Assembly: GCA_003427395.1 (NCBI GenBank)
Contig: BFEA01000187.1
Span: 653,825-687,777 of the forward strand
From: Chara braunii
Taxonomy: Eukaryota > Streptophyta > Charophyceae > Charales > Characeae
Direction: 5' to 3'
Length of the DNA stretch: 33,953 nt
Of this stretch, positions 17,915 to 27,876 are shown piece after piece. The notes beneath the pieces were generated by a model. The model was not told the origin of the DNA. It worked only from the letters and a program-made list of their open reading frames with translations, and did not search any database. Both the position numbers and the translations under genes were made by a program. Each line of letters starts with the position of its first letter. Position 1 is the stretch's first letter.

Positions 17915-19669
17915 ATGGCATCATCTGGTCAACAAGCGAGACCAGATGAGGGGAGAGGTGAAAATCCTCCCAGTCGGAGGGGACCTCCACAATTTTACTC
18001 TTGCAAGGAGTATGAGCACTATGCCCGTGACTGCGGGACCTTCTGGAAAAATCGCCACGAGGAGAGTGAAAGGCGATATAGAGAGGGAGCCCCGACATTA
18101 GGAGGCGGTTCCCAGGACTGCTACAGAGCTCGATCGACTTCACCCCGTCGTAGCAGGTGGGAACCCCCACGGCGCTCCCCGTCTGCTGACCTGCGGTATG
18201 CTTCACGACGGGACGAACCGAAGGATGCAGCTGGCGAATTGGTGGCCATGTTACTTGCTAAAGAAGAAGCCAAGAAACAGAAAGAAAAAGAAAAGGAAGA
18301 ACGCAAGAAAGCAAGACGCAAGGAGATGGAGAAAGCCGAGAGAAGGAAACACAAGGAGGAGAAGCGAGCGAGAGAGAAATAGGAGAACGATCTGCAGGTT
18401 GCCCGAATTATCGATATGCAACTCTCCAAGAGGTGGGGAGCGTTGCTGGAGGAGTGAGATCACGAAAACCGGCGGCGGAAGAACAAGCAGAAGGAAGAAT
18501 ATAAGCGGAAACTGGGACTAGTTACGAGCGACAGGAGAACAGGATATCTCGCCCCTGCGAGCTCCGAGGAGGAGGTCGACGAGCTGCAACGGAGAACTGA
18601 ACGGATGGAGCTTAGCTCTGACTCATCTGGAAACGAAAGAGACGACGCACCTGCTGTCACCCCGATAGCCAGGACCTCTCTGAGTACAGCTACTGGCAGA
18701 AGACGGGGCAGTCCTAAGAGGACAACACTTCGGGTCATGCCCCGCATCTTGGACGACCAGATAGTGTCGGGAACGGGACCAAGTGCATGAGAGAAGTTTG
18801 TACGAGACATGAAGACACAGTTGGACCCAATGGACTACAAAGAGGTGAAAGAGATTTGTAAACAAGAGCAGGTGCCCTACATTCGTAAGGCACAGGCTAT
18901 TCAGGATATTGCTGAGCAACGAGCGGCAAAGGCCTTCGCTAAGAGCACGTCTTCCACCCCCACCTTTGCCCCCCTCGGGGGAGAATCGACTAGTAGCTCG
19001 GAAGCTGAGTCGACATCTACCGAATCCGAAGACAACGGAGAGGAAGAAGAATGAAAACACTTGTCGGACCACGACCTCTGGAAACTTTGTCGTGAGACCG
19101 TTCTTGAACGAAGAAAGGAGCGAGGTGTGAATGTGGAACTGGAAGCGAGACTTAGATGGATGATTTTTGCGTTAGCTTTTAGAGGATGTATTCCGTGGGG
19201 ACGGAAATTCGTCCAAGATTGGATCCGGTGGATTGAGGGTGGAGATCAGTGCTTTGAGGAACCTAACAACTGTGTGTATGTAGGAATTTCTCCCTGGTGC
19301 AAAGCTGTTTATATCGGGAAGACAGAACGGGATTTGAACACCCGTTGGAGTGAGCACCGCAATAAGTGTATAAGGGAGGGAAGTGCATGTCATTTTCATC
19401 GTGGGCTTCGGACCTATGGACGAGACAACTATGTACTTCTTCCTATTGTGCAGGCCTCAGCAGAGGAGTTGATCGCCACGAAAGGTTTCTATATCAAGCA
19501 TTGGTCGCCTGTCCTCAATACAACCGGTAAACGCACCACTAACTCTAGAAGACGACGTGTAGGTAAGCGTGAGAGAGGGAAGACCATTCGAAAATCCCTA
19601 GAACAGCCGAAGAGTAAGACCAAGAAGCATGTGCAGGTTATTAATTTCTGCACTAACAACGGACCCCGT
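17915..19669 (+). pseudogene. PLE protein: zinc-knuckle-like N-terminus, coiled coil, GIY-YIG nuclease
   Basis: From the ATG at 17915 a single frame of about 585 codons is coherent, yet it has four in-frame stops: TAG 18380, TGA 18455, TGA 18788 and TGA 19052. No frameshift is needed. Residues 29-44 have CKEYEHYARDC, a zinc knuckle lacking its second Cys; 110-160 is a Lys/Glu-rich charged helix. Near codon 453 begins VYVG-(x8)-VYIGKTERDLNTRWSEH, the GIY-YIG signature with the conserved Arg and His, followed by the Glu of AEELIATKG and the Asn of PVLN. GIY-YIG enzymes nick target DNA for retrotransposition. A basic tail (TNSRRRRVGKRERGK) follows. The protein is broken at 19669 by LTR insertion. 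It is non-functional as written. Confidence 0.75.
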
Positions 19670-20526
19670 TGTCGGCGCGAATACCCTTACAAGGGTATCC
19701 GCCCTGGTTTTTGCATATGACAAAAAATAGGCTTGGTTCAAAATTTAAGTGTCCCGCGTGAGGGCGCGGCTGCGTCTGTGATTTACGTTGACTGGATGGT
19801 TGACTAGAGTAGAGAGTGCGTGGGCGCGCAGGTTTGAGGCGCGCGTGATTCCGCTTCTATCTTTGATTACGAAGCCGGCGCGGAAGCCGGTCGGTTTATT
19901 GTTAATTTTTCCTTTATGTTTATTTTTTGTTACTCTTGATTAAACTAGAATCTAGGGGATAGTTTCTTTCGATGGCTACGTTTGATTGGGCCGAGCGCGC
20001 GTGCGGAGGACGACCTTGGCGACGGCATCGACAACGACGGTGTGGCTTCATGCGGTGAACGGGGTGTCGTAGGATGGCGCACAGGGAAATTATGGCGTGG
20101 TTTGGGTAGGCTGGCGCGGGCGCAGGGGAGTTGCGCAGCCGGGTTACTGGCCCTGAGCGCCGCGCCGAACTACCTTGTATGGTATTTTGCGGGCGTTGAT
20201 CATAGGCTTGGGCTTAGCCCTATTGGTTGCGATATCGGGTTCGTGAGGCAGAGGTTCAGGGGTCGAGGCCAGTGGGCGCCGGCGCAGCAGCGGCGTGGAG
20301 GAAACCGAGGGGTTGAAGGCCCGACGGGGCTATCCCCCTCTGGTTTTGCCGGTAGGCGCGACTATGGGCCCGAGTTGTGGCACTGGCAAGGTGCCGGGAG
20401 TCCCTCCCTTGTCCCTGCTTCGAGTTTTATACCCCCTTCGTAATTGTTTTTTGTTTTCTTTGTGTGTTGTCTCCGTCTACTCGCATCCCGTGCTAAGGCG
20501 CGATGCGGGGATCTGGGCTAGGGCCT

Positions 20527-20598
20527 GAGGGCCTAGCTCAGTGGGTACATCTGTGGGCTGTTGAAGAGTAGGCCTGCGCCCGAACCCTGATAGTGGAA
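20527..20598 (+). other. tRNA-like segment in the LTR (possible SINE head)
   Basis: TAGCTCAGTGGGT (20534-20546) is a perfect pol III A-box in tRNA context, seven bases after a GAGGGCC acceptor-like start. About 35 bases on, GCCCGAACCCT weakly resembles a B-box/T-arm. The left LTR seems to lack this stretch, suggesting an insertion of a tRNA-derived SINE or a relic. No full cloverleaf is apparent. Confidence 0.35.
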
Positions 20599-21658
20599 CT
20601 TGAAGAGTAAAGACCAAACAATTTTACGTACCTGGGCCACGGGAGCTTGAAACGTCGTAGGGTACGGCCCAGGCCAAGTCCTTTAGGGCATTCGTAAAGG
20701 TTGGAGCACTGCGGGGGAGGTTAGTCGTAGCCGGTACGGAGTAGCCAATTCAAAGCGGGCCGCACCAGTCAGAACCCAAATGTGGGTCCCGCCAGGTGCA
20801 GGTGGGGGTAGGAGTGAACCTGGAGTGGCAGGGGGCTGAGTCCCTCCGAAATGCCCGGAAGAGGGGGCTCGCGGACTTCCCAGTAGCAAGGTAGGGACCG
20901 TGATGGACGTCGTAGCCCTGCGGCGGTGCTAGCCATTCGTCGGAGTTGTGTCTAGGGGCGAAAGACTAATCGAACCGGCTTGGGACCGGCGCTCCCCGAA
21001 GTCGTTTGTAGGACGTCTGGCATCAGCATATCCCTCGGTAGTAAGTGGAGCAAGCAGGCACTGTGCGACAGAGAGAGGAGGAGTGAAGCGAGGGGAGGAT
21101 TAGACGACTGAATCTGGGCACGACGGGGCGCCAGGTGCGTGCGACAGAGAGAGGAGGGGTGAAGCCGATAGAGGTGAGGAGGAGCGAAATGCTGTAGGGG
21201 CGCAGAAGTAGCACGGGGAGGTGCAAGATGGCTGGGCATTCCGAGGCGAAGGTCGCCGTCGGACCGTAACCTGCTAAAGCGTGCGCTAATAGCGGGCGCA
21301 GAGTGAGGACCGGGAGACAGAAGGGAAACGGACGCAGAGTGGGAGAGTGAGACAAAAGAGGATGAATGCGGATGGACTCCTGCGTGGGGTGCATATTGAG
21401 AGTGAGGGAGCCATGGCGGAACCTAGTGACGAGAAGGAGGTAAGGGCAAGCTGGGAAAGCCGAGCAAAATGCGAGTGAACGTAGGCGCAGAAACGTGCCA
21501 GGTGCATGCGGGCAAAAAAGGGAGTTGGAGGTGGTGGGGAGATGGCCGGGGCGCAGCCAAAAAAGTATGGCCCGCTCGATTCAGGTCGGAATCGAGCGTG
21601 GGAGGGATATATAGGGGTTCTCCATCATTGCAAATCTAGTACCGTTGTCAGTTCAGTT

Positions 21659-22080
21659 AAGAGTTAGCAGAGATGGGAGGTAGGAGAGAAAGATGGTGCG
21701 CCTGGGCTATGGCCGAATGATGAAGAAGTTGCGAATGAAGTTAATTTGATCGGTCGTTTCTCGACCGTTTTCGATGAACAAAGGAGCTATTTTGGGTTTT
21801 AAGGGGTGGCGACCCGAAATTCGGGCTCGGAATTAGTGGTAGGTTAGCAAGTTCAACGGTTAGTAGAAAAAATATGTGCGTCGAGCTATGGCCGACGTGA
21901 AAGAGGGGGGAGGCGGGAAACGCATAACTTGGGCGTTTCCGAATGAATTTTGGTGTGGGAAGGGCCGAAGACATGGTTTAAGGGCAGGGCGAATTCGGAG
22001 ATGATGTCAGTCTTGAGCGAGGGTTAGTGAATAGGAAGTTAGAAAGAAAACATGGTGCGAGGAGCCATGGCAAGATGAGT
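21659..22080 (+). repeat. about 180-bp repeats, 3 copies, in LTR
   Basis: Copies near 21659, 21839 and 22019 share GTTAG...GAAA...TGGTGCG...GCTATGGC in that order. Counterparts exist on the minus strand of the left LTR near 6240-6180 and 6425-6370. Repeats at this place may be promoter/enhancer elements (inference). Confidence 0.55.
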
Positions 22081-22849
22081 GAAGCTGGCAGAACAAAAGG
22101 GCGTGTAACTCACTCGATCCTCCTCGGAATCGAGCGATTGAAGGCACGAGCGAGGAGTTTGAGAGAGGGGGCGTGGAGAGGGGTTAACAGCAACTGTGCG
22201 TACGAGGGAAGTTAGCGGAGATGGAACAGAATTGGGTGAGCGAACCTGACGCGATGCCGGGTCCAGGTGCATTTTGGAGACAGTAAGAGTAAGGGGAGGA
22301 TATTTGCCCGCGGATGCATCGAAGTTCGGTCGGAGTAGCACGACGCAGGTACTGCCTTAGTTGCGGCAACCTTTCATGCAGTGGGGCCGAGCTTCTGAAT
22401 GATGATGATGACCGTCGGCCCCGGTCGCGAAATCCGCAGCTTGTTTCGCTCTGCACCAAGTATGAATCCAGCTATGATTCCGGCCAGGTTCGTTGGAAAC
22501 TGCGCATGGGTAGAGCGTATAAAAAAGGGGGCATTACAAGCAGCACATCCCGACTTTTGAAGGTGTGTGCATTGCATAAAAGACGGATCCGGACTTGGGT
22601 GAGTACCGCAGCTGCCATGAGCCTTGGCATAGACCGCTGTTTGTTGTAATGGCATAGGGTGACTATCCTGTTGCTTAAGCCTGTTGAAGTGATATCTCTA
22701 TGTGATGTGATCTGCAGCATGTTGCTGAGCAGTTGCCTGCATTCCGACTGAGGTATAGGGGTGCCTTCTAGTCGGACGCCATCTTTTGTGCAGCTGGTGG
22801 GAGGCAGGACTGCTGCCATTATTGACCGTGCCCGAACTGTTGCTCGCTG

Positions 22850-23300
22850 ACGCATCTACCGGCGCTGATGACTATAGCTGGCTGCAGCCGACTGCTACTG
22901 ATTGCTTCTGACAGCCACGGGGAGCGGCTGCTACTACTGTTGACTGTACCCAGCGGCTACCCTTGTTGACCGTGCCGAAACGGCGGCGTGCGGCTGACTG
23001 CTGTTGTGCTTACTGGCCGCCTCATACTACAGGATACTGCTGCATGCCACTATGTGTCACTGCTAGGTATGTGGACTGTGACTGCCGTTGACTATGGGCA
23101 TTGCTGCTGACCGCAGCTGCGGTAGGCTGTTGCTGACGAGCCGCAGCGGGCGGGGCACGAGCGGCTATTATTGCTACTAGCCACCGCTGGAAGCTACTGC
23201 TGAGGACCGAGGTTGCGGACGACCGTTATTGCTGTTGTTGACCACTACTGGGTACTATTGTTACCGGCGGCTATTGCAATTGGCTATGCACTGTTGTTGC
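22850..23300. repeat. degenerate CTG/GCTACTG-rich low-complexity tract
   Basis: The sequence is dominated by imperfect CTGCTG, GACTGC and GCTACTG words over 450 bp, with no consistent period and no credible coding frame. The corresponding left LTR region (about 4840-5240) is CAG-rich, its reverse complement, but has diverged strongly. Confidence 0.6.
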
Positions 23301-23636
23301 ATCTAAGGATTGGGACGGGTTGTTGGGTGGTTGCATTTGGGTTGAGGAGAAGTGCTAAGGCTGGGGGAGGTGATCAGACCAGGCAAAGGAGGGAAGTGTG
23401 GCGAGTCAGGGGGTCGTTAGAGAATTGAAGTCGGCAATCTAGTTTAGCGACGGACTCTTGTTGACCAAGTTGTCAGTTGGCCGCCATTGCGGGGCCCTCA
23501 GACGCATTAAAGACTACGAGGCCCTCTCCCGCGAGTCTGAGTGCATTATCCTTGGATCGGAGAGTCTGAAAATCCTTCTCCTTCTGCCCTTCTGATTCTA
23601 AGTCTAGTCTCCTGGTGTTGAGAGGAAGGCGGCCGA

Positions 23637-23722
23637 CGGGATTGCAACCCGTAATCCGCGCCAAGGCCTCTGTGGGAGGTTGCCCCACCGATTGCGGGAG
23701 CTCTGCCGGAACTCAGGAGGAG
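23637..23722. repeat. conserved LTR block, second copy
   Basis: It matches 4592-4678 almost perfectly in inverted orientation, while neighbouring LTR sequence is about 85% similar by eye. Ambiguous bases begin ten bases after it ends. Confidence 0.65.
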
Positions 23723-24020
23723 TTCTGGAGNCNGGGAACTGACAGGTAACNAGTGTTTTTCCNTTATAAACCNAGTTATAACNCTTATCTGTATNTCNTA
23801 TTGCATCGCTGANTGAATNTATGATGTGCANCCCTANTTCATTTCTTCGTTNGACTTTCAGGACACNGAACAAGACGAAGTAAAGGAATCTCTGTTCGAA
23901 TTTCAATTTCAGCCTTGTTGACTGTATGAAAGCAGATTATTAGAAGGAACTGCATCTGGGGAAAGGCAGGATGGNGGGTTGTTTTGCTTGATNNTTGANT
24001 GGGTCATNAAGGCTGGNANN

Positions 24021-24950
24021 CCNCCATAAGTTTGNGGAGACCCANTNCTTTGTTTATTNTGGTATGNATGNAGCGTCAGACCCTTCTATAAGTTTAGGGG
24101 GTCTGATTGCTCTGGAGGCTGGGATGTCCCCATAAGTTTGGNGAGACNCAGTGCTATNGCTTGCATGGAGGGTNNGGCTGTTCTGTAAGTTCAGGTGGCT
24201 TGACTGCTCTGACTTGTGAAGGGTTTGATTGTGCCTGATTTTCAGGGACTTAGGACGCTCAATAAGTTTTGGTGCCCTNNGTTGCCTTGTTCTCTTTGGG
24301 TTTTCTTAAGTTTTNTTTTGTTTCTGAACGAGGGGACNGAGNTGTTCTGNAAGTTCAGGTGGCTNTGTCCNTTCCTNNTCTTTATTCTGAAGAAGTAATC
24401 TTGGCAAAGGGCNGACCCTTNTGTAAGTTNAGGGGGTCTNANTCGATGNCACACACATGATGATTCAGAGAGAAATGAAAATTGNCAGAGAGTTAGANCC
24501 TTCTGTAAGTTCAGGGGNTCTGGCTCAAAGCNNNGCACATGNNGGAACCCAATGGTTATAACTTGGCTATACCTTACTACTATTTTATCTAAGAACGAGN
24601 TAATCAGACTGTTNTATAAGTTTAGGTGGTCTGACTATAGTCGTATCACAACTTGAAGAGAGTATAACTANGAATAAAATTGGTGGTAAACTGGGGNAGA
24701 CTGAACTTAAGTTAGTTCAGTCATATGCANCCTTAGAAGACAAAGGTGAAGACAAGTATATATAACTTGGATACTTTAAACAGTTCAGGGCGNCTAGAAT
24801 GGTCTAGTCATGTGCCCAAAGAAGAGAAAAGTAGTTGTGNCCTCTGTTTGTGTNTACTTGGNCAAGTNAGAACGNTCTATAAGTTTAGGTATTCCGACTC
24901 TAGGCCTGGCTAAGTTGGGCGCGCNCTGTAAGTTCAGGCGNNCTGACCTA
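24021..24950 (+). repeat. hairpin array, right LTR, about 11 TAAG-loop units
   Basis: Cores with loop TAAGTT recur near 24027, 24090, 24133, 24187, 24263, 24349, 24422, 24505, 24617, 24890 and 24931. Outer stems differ but pair: TCAGACCC/GGGTCTGA (24076-24106), GAGTTAGANCC/GGNTCTGGCTC (24490-24526, two G-T pairs), TCAGAC/GTCTGA (24604-24634), GACTGAAC/GTTCAGTC near 24700-24725. Inner stems alternate CTA/TAG and CTG/CAG around the loop, where the left LTR has CCA/TGG. Dozens of single N bases lie in just this interval. Units R1 and R3-R5 are too degraded or too ambiguous to score. Confidence 0.78.
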
Positions 24951-25229
24951 TGCNTTATGTAAGCTGGGTNTAAANGGTTNAATCATTGAGAAATNATGAA
25001 CTATTGTTTGTTCANGTACACTTTGGGATGGTGAGAGTACTTACTTTTGTGGTTTGACCTGCATGTGACTGAGTGAGGTTACTACTTAGTCTGAGTTTAA
25101 GATTGATAGGTAGTTGCTTTAGTTGCTCGCCACGTGCTAGAGCCATAGGAGTTAGCGTCAATTCCTGCATTTTTTGTAGTAACTTTTTTTACTTAGGTCA
25201 ATTCTTGCATTTTCTGATATTTTTTCTTA

Positions 25230-25720
25230 TACTTGGCTTTGTATAAATCTTGGCAAGCTACTTTCTCTACGGGAAGCGATGCCGAAATTTTTACAAATCT
25301 AAGGAGTTAGTCGAATTTTAACTTGTCAAAAGTTCAACTTTATCTTTTTTTATATCCGACTTAGTAAAAATCTGGAAAGTCTCATTTTTTAAACGGAGTG
25401 CTGCCCAAATTTTTGCTAATTCACGGAGTTAGACAAAATTGAACTTCGAGAAGTCAAAGTTATTTTCAAATTTTGAACTTAGTCTTGTATAAATTTTGGA
25501 ATAACACTTTTCTAGAGGGAGTGCTGCTGAAATTTCTGCAAAAATAAGAGAAGTCTCTCTTTCTAAAGGGAGTGCTGCCCAAATTTCTGCTAAATCAGGG
25601 AGTTAGACAAAATTTGACTTACCAGAGTTAGAGATTATTTTTGCTTTCATATGTGGACTTATATAAATTCTGGAAAGACACTTTTCCTACGGGGAGCGTT
25701 GCCAAAATTTTCTCAGTTTA
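25230..25720 (+). repeat. about 120-bp tandem repeats, 5 copies, with internal hairpins
   Basis: Copies are centred near 25263, 25387, 25511, 25562 and 25683 (spacing 124, 124, 51, 121, so the fourth is shortened). Each has GGAGTGCTGC or GGAAGCGATGC followed by AAATTT...GGAGTTAG. Short hairpins precede: CACTTTTCT/AGAGGGAGTG in one, CTCTCTTT/AAAGGGAG in another. They match 2878-3215 in the left LTR. Confidence 0.7.
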
Positions 25721-27004
25721 AGACATATAGTTACATCTTGATAGGTGACGACTCTGGTGACCCGCTCTGAATGGGGGAGAGTCTGCCATAGGTCTGCTTT
25801 TCTTTGGGGCGCTGGCTTAGAAGCAGACCTAGACTTGGCTATTAGGAAAGTCTTGAGTGAGAACGTGTCATGAGGATTTGATCTCCATACTTTTACGATT
25901 TAGCTCGGGGTTTGACCTGTCGTATGGTACAGGTCTCCTTTGATCGTCTGATTCAAGGTCCAGACTAGATTCATCTTGATCCCTTGAAGAGCATCATCTG
26001 TTATCACTAATAACAAGTCGGTTGCCGATTCGTCGATCTACGACTCAATTCCAACTCACCCTCCACACTCAACCTAAAAGGTTTTAGCCCTGGTAGTAAT
26101 TTTCATTGTTTCATTAAGGTTTCACCCGGACTTTTATTGAATGGCCATTTAACAAAGGTACTGAGTATTTAATTAAGGTTGGTTGGACAGGAGGTTGGGG
26201 CTTCCATGGCTAAAGCGAGGGGTATGAGTGTCGAAGATGGTTGGGGTTGACTCTGTGTAGTGCATGGACTTTTGCTCGATCTTTGATGTGATTGCAGGTA
26301 TGTTTGTGGTTCGGACTTTGGATGTGACTGTCTGCGATTACATACGTATATGGCTGAGAGGAGTCTCATTGTGGCTGTGAAAAGTAATCGTCCTCTATTA
26401 ATAACCCTCTATATATATGTGTATATATATGTCTCGAGTGTTTCGTGCGGCCTACTTGGAACGCGTGTAAGGGTCAAACAGATTATGTGTTTGAGAGAAA
26501 AGAGAGATCCCCTTTTATCCGTTGCTTCTTAGAGATTTTCATGGTCGGACGTTGGTCCTGGGCCGGGATTCAAGGTCCTTGTCCAGGACCTCCCAAGCCC
26601 TAGACTCTGCAGGGAAGGAACCTACCCCCGTGCAGAGCCTATTTGCCTTGCCTGCCGAGACGCTCAGACCAACGGCCGGAGGTCTCGCGGCGGCTGCACG
26701 ATTATTCCTTCAGCCGTGCAATGTTGTGAAGGAATAGACCCTCACGACACTTCGAGTCTGACACTTGAGTGTCATAAGCGGTACTCGGATCCCCGAGGGA
26801 CCGCTTGATTATGGGCACTACATTGTACGCCATCATTGCGACTGCTTGCGCACGTTTGCATTGCGAGTCAATATGAGTAGGCCCTGCATCCGCGCGATCT
26901 TATACCGAGTCTCGCGCGTGACGCCTATCCGATTTCCGCATTGGAAAGTTATGGGTTGGCTACCGGGGTACTATGAGCGTTGTCGTGTTGTTTGTGTTGT
27001 GTCG

Positions 27005-27009
<5 letters not shown>

Positions 27010-27075
<66 letters not shown>
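27010..27075 (+). repeat. (GT)n microsatellite
   Basis: There are about 65 bp of nearly pure GT with one interruption (TATGTG). The left LTR at the same place (about 1428-1450) has only a short, interrupted CA tract, so the repeat expanded in the right copy or contracted in the left. Confidence 0.9.
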
Positions 27076-27076
<1 letters not shown>

Positions 27077-27534
27077 CGTAAAGTGGTGTGCGCGTGGTGT
27101 GTGGGATGCATCCTAGTCGACCGACGACGAGCTGCGCTTGGGATTTCAGCCCCCCAAGATGTCGGTTCGCGTATGGGTCCGATAGGCGTATTACCGCGCG
27201 TACCCCCTATGCTACAGCGAACGAAAAACGCCCTCGACTGGTCCACCTCTGCGATTGCAACTGATTAGCTTTCGTACTGTGGACTGGTAGCTTGGCGGGG
27301 ATACGCCCACCGAAGGGAGGTGACAGCTCCCGTAAGATGGAGGTAAGTCGTGCCTCGCGTAGGCCCTATCCTGTCGTATGGGCTCGCGAGAGGTATGGCT
27401 AGCACACTCGGCCGGAACGGCTTGTGGAAGCTCCATATATATTTGTGACGATGATTTAGACCAACTCCTGCGTGACGCGGCCGGGAGGGTCCCGCGCTGC
27501 CCCCGTGTGGTGTCGGACCGATGCGCTCGACAGT

Positions 27535-27552
27535 TGGCGCCGTTGCCGAGGA
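27535..27552 (+). promoter_or_regulatory. primer binding site for tRNA-Asp
   Basis: TGGCGCCGTTGCCGAGGA starts two bases after the LTR. It is complementary, with one mismatch, to the 3' end of plant tRNA-Asp including CCA. It would prime minus-strand DNA synthesis. The following 324 bases (27553-27876) are an untranslated leader without a recognisable gene. Confidence 0.9.
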
Positions 27553-27876
27553 TAATGGAAAGCCTACCGTTGTCCCTGGTGGAATGACATTCGGGTATAA
27601 GATTGAAATGGAATAGGCATAAAGGAATGGCGAGAGAGTAAGGAAAAATAATGAGTGGCTAAGTATAGGTGAGGAGGGCTTAGTGACGTTGTGTGTCCGT
27701 CCTGCCTACCTACCTGGGCCAGAAAAGCTATGAGGGACGACCGAATCCATGTCAAATACGTATATGAGGAAGTTAGAGAGAGCATACATGATAGACCCCT
27801 TTTGAGATAGGATGCTGAATAGGTGAGTGTCCTTGTTTTCTTCTAATAGGAAACTTGAAGAGAAAGGTCTGTCAAG

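Larger units (their letters stand above)
17398..19669 (+). mobile_element. Penelope-like element, 5' part, interrupted by LTR retrotransposon
   Basis: A hammerhead ribozyme and a downstream frame with a GIY-YIG nuclease are two hallmarks of Penelope-like elements. The GIY-YIG precedes any reverse transcriptase, the domain order of the permuted Chlamys/Naiad-type branch described from green algae and animals. The reverse transcriptase is not in the window. The frame is cut at 19669 by the 5' LTR, so it should continue beyond the 3' LTR, outside the window. The true 5' end is not determined; 17398 is simply the ribozyme start. Confidence 0.68.
19670..27532 (+). mobile_element. 5' LTR of Ty3/gypsy retrotransposon, 7863 bp
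   Basis: The LTR begins TGTCGGCG and ends CTCGACA, with short inverted ends (TGTCG/CGACA). A primer binding site starts two bases after its end and gag follows, so this is a 5' LTR in plus orientation. It interrupts the Penelope-like frame. Contents in order: 19670-20520 GC-rich, including frames with no recognisable domain; a tRNA-like stretch at 20527; 21659-22080 repeats with a TATA-like TATATAGG at 21608 just before; 22850-23300 CTG-rich; 23637-23722 conserved block; 24021-24950 hairpin array peppered with N; 25230-25720 tandem repeats; TATA-rich 26408-26433; a GT tract at 27010. Which part is U3, R or U5 cannot be told. The 3' LTR is outside the window, so insertion age cannot be estimated here. 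Confidence 0.88.

Noticed and set aside
19982-20443. Open frame of 153 codons at the start of the right LTR
   Set aside because: Compositional artefact of GC-rich sequence; no recognisable domain and no matching frame in the left LTR.
958-27532. The 7-8 kb inverted arms as terminal inverted repeats of one giant DNA transposon enclosing 7995-19669
   Set aside because: Each arm has its own TG...CA ends. The right arm is followed by a primer binding site and gag, the left arm has its own ACGT duplication, and the spacer contains unrelated elements that the arms interrupt.
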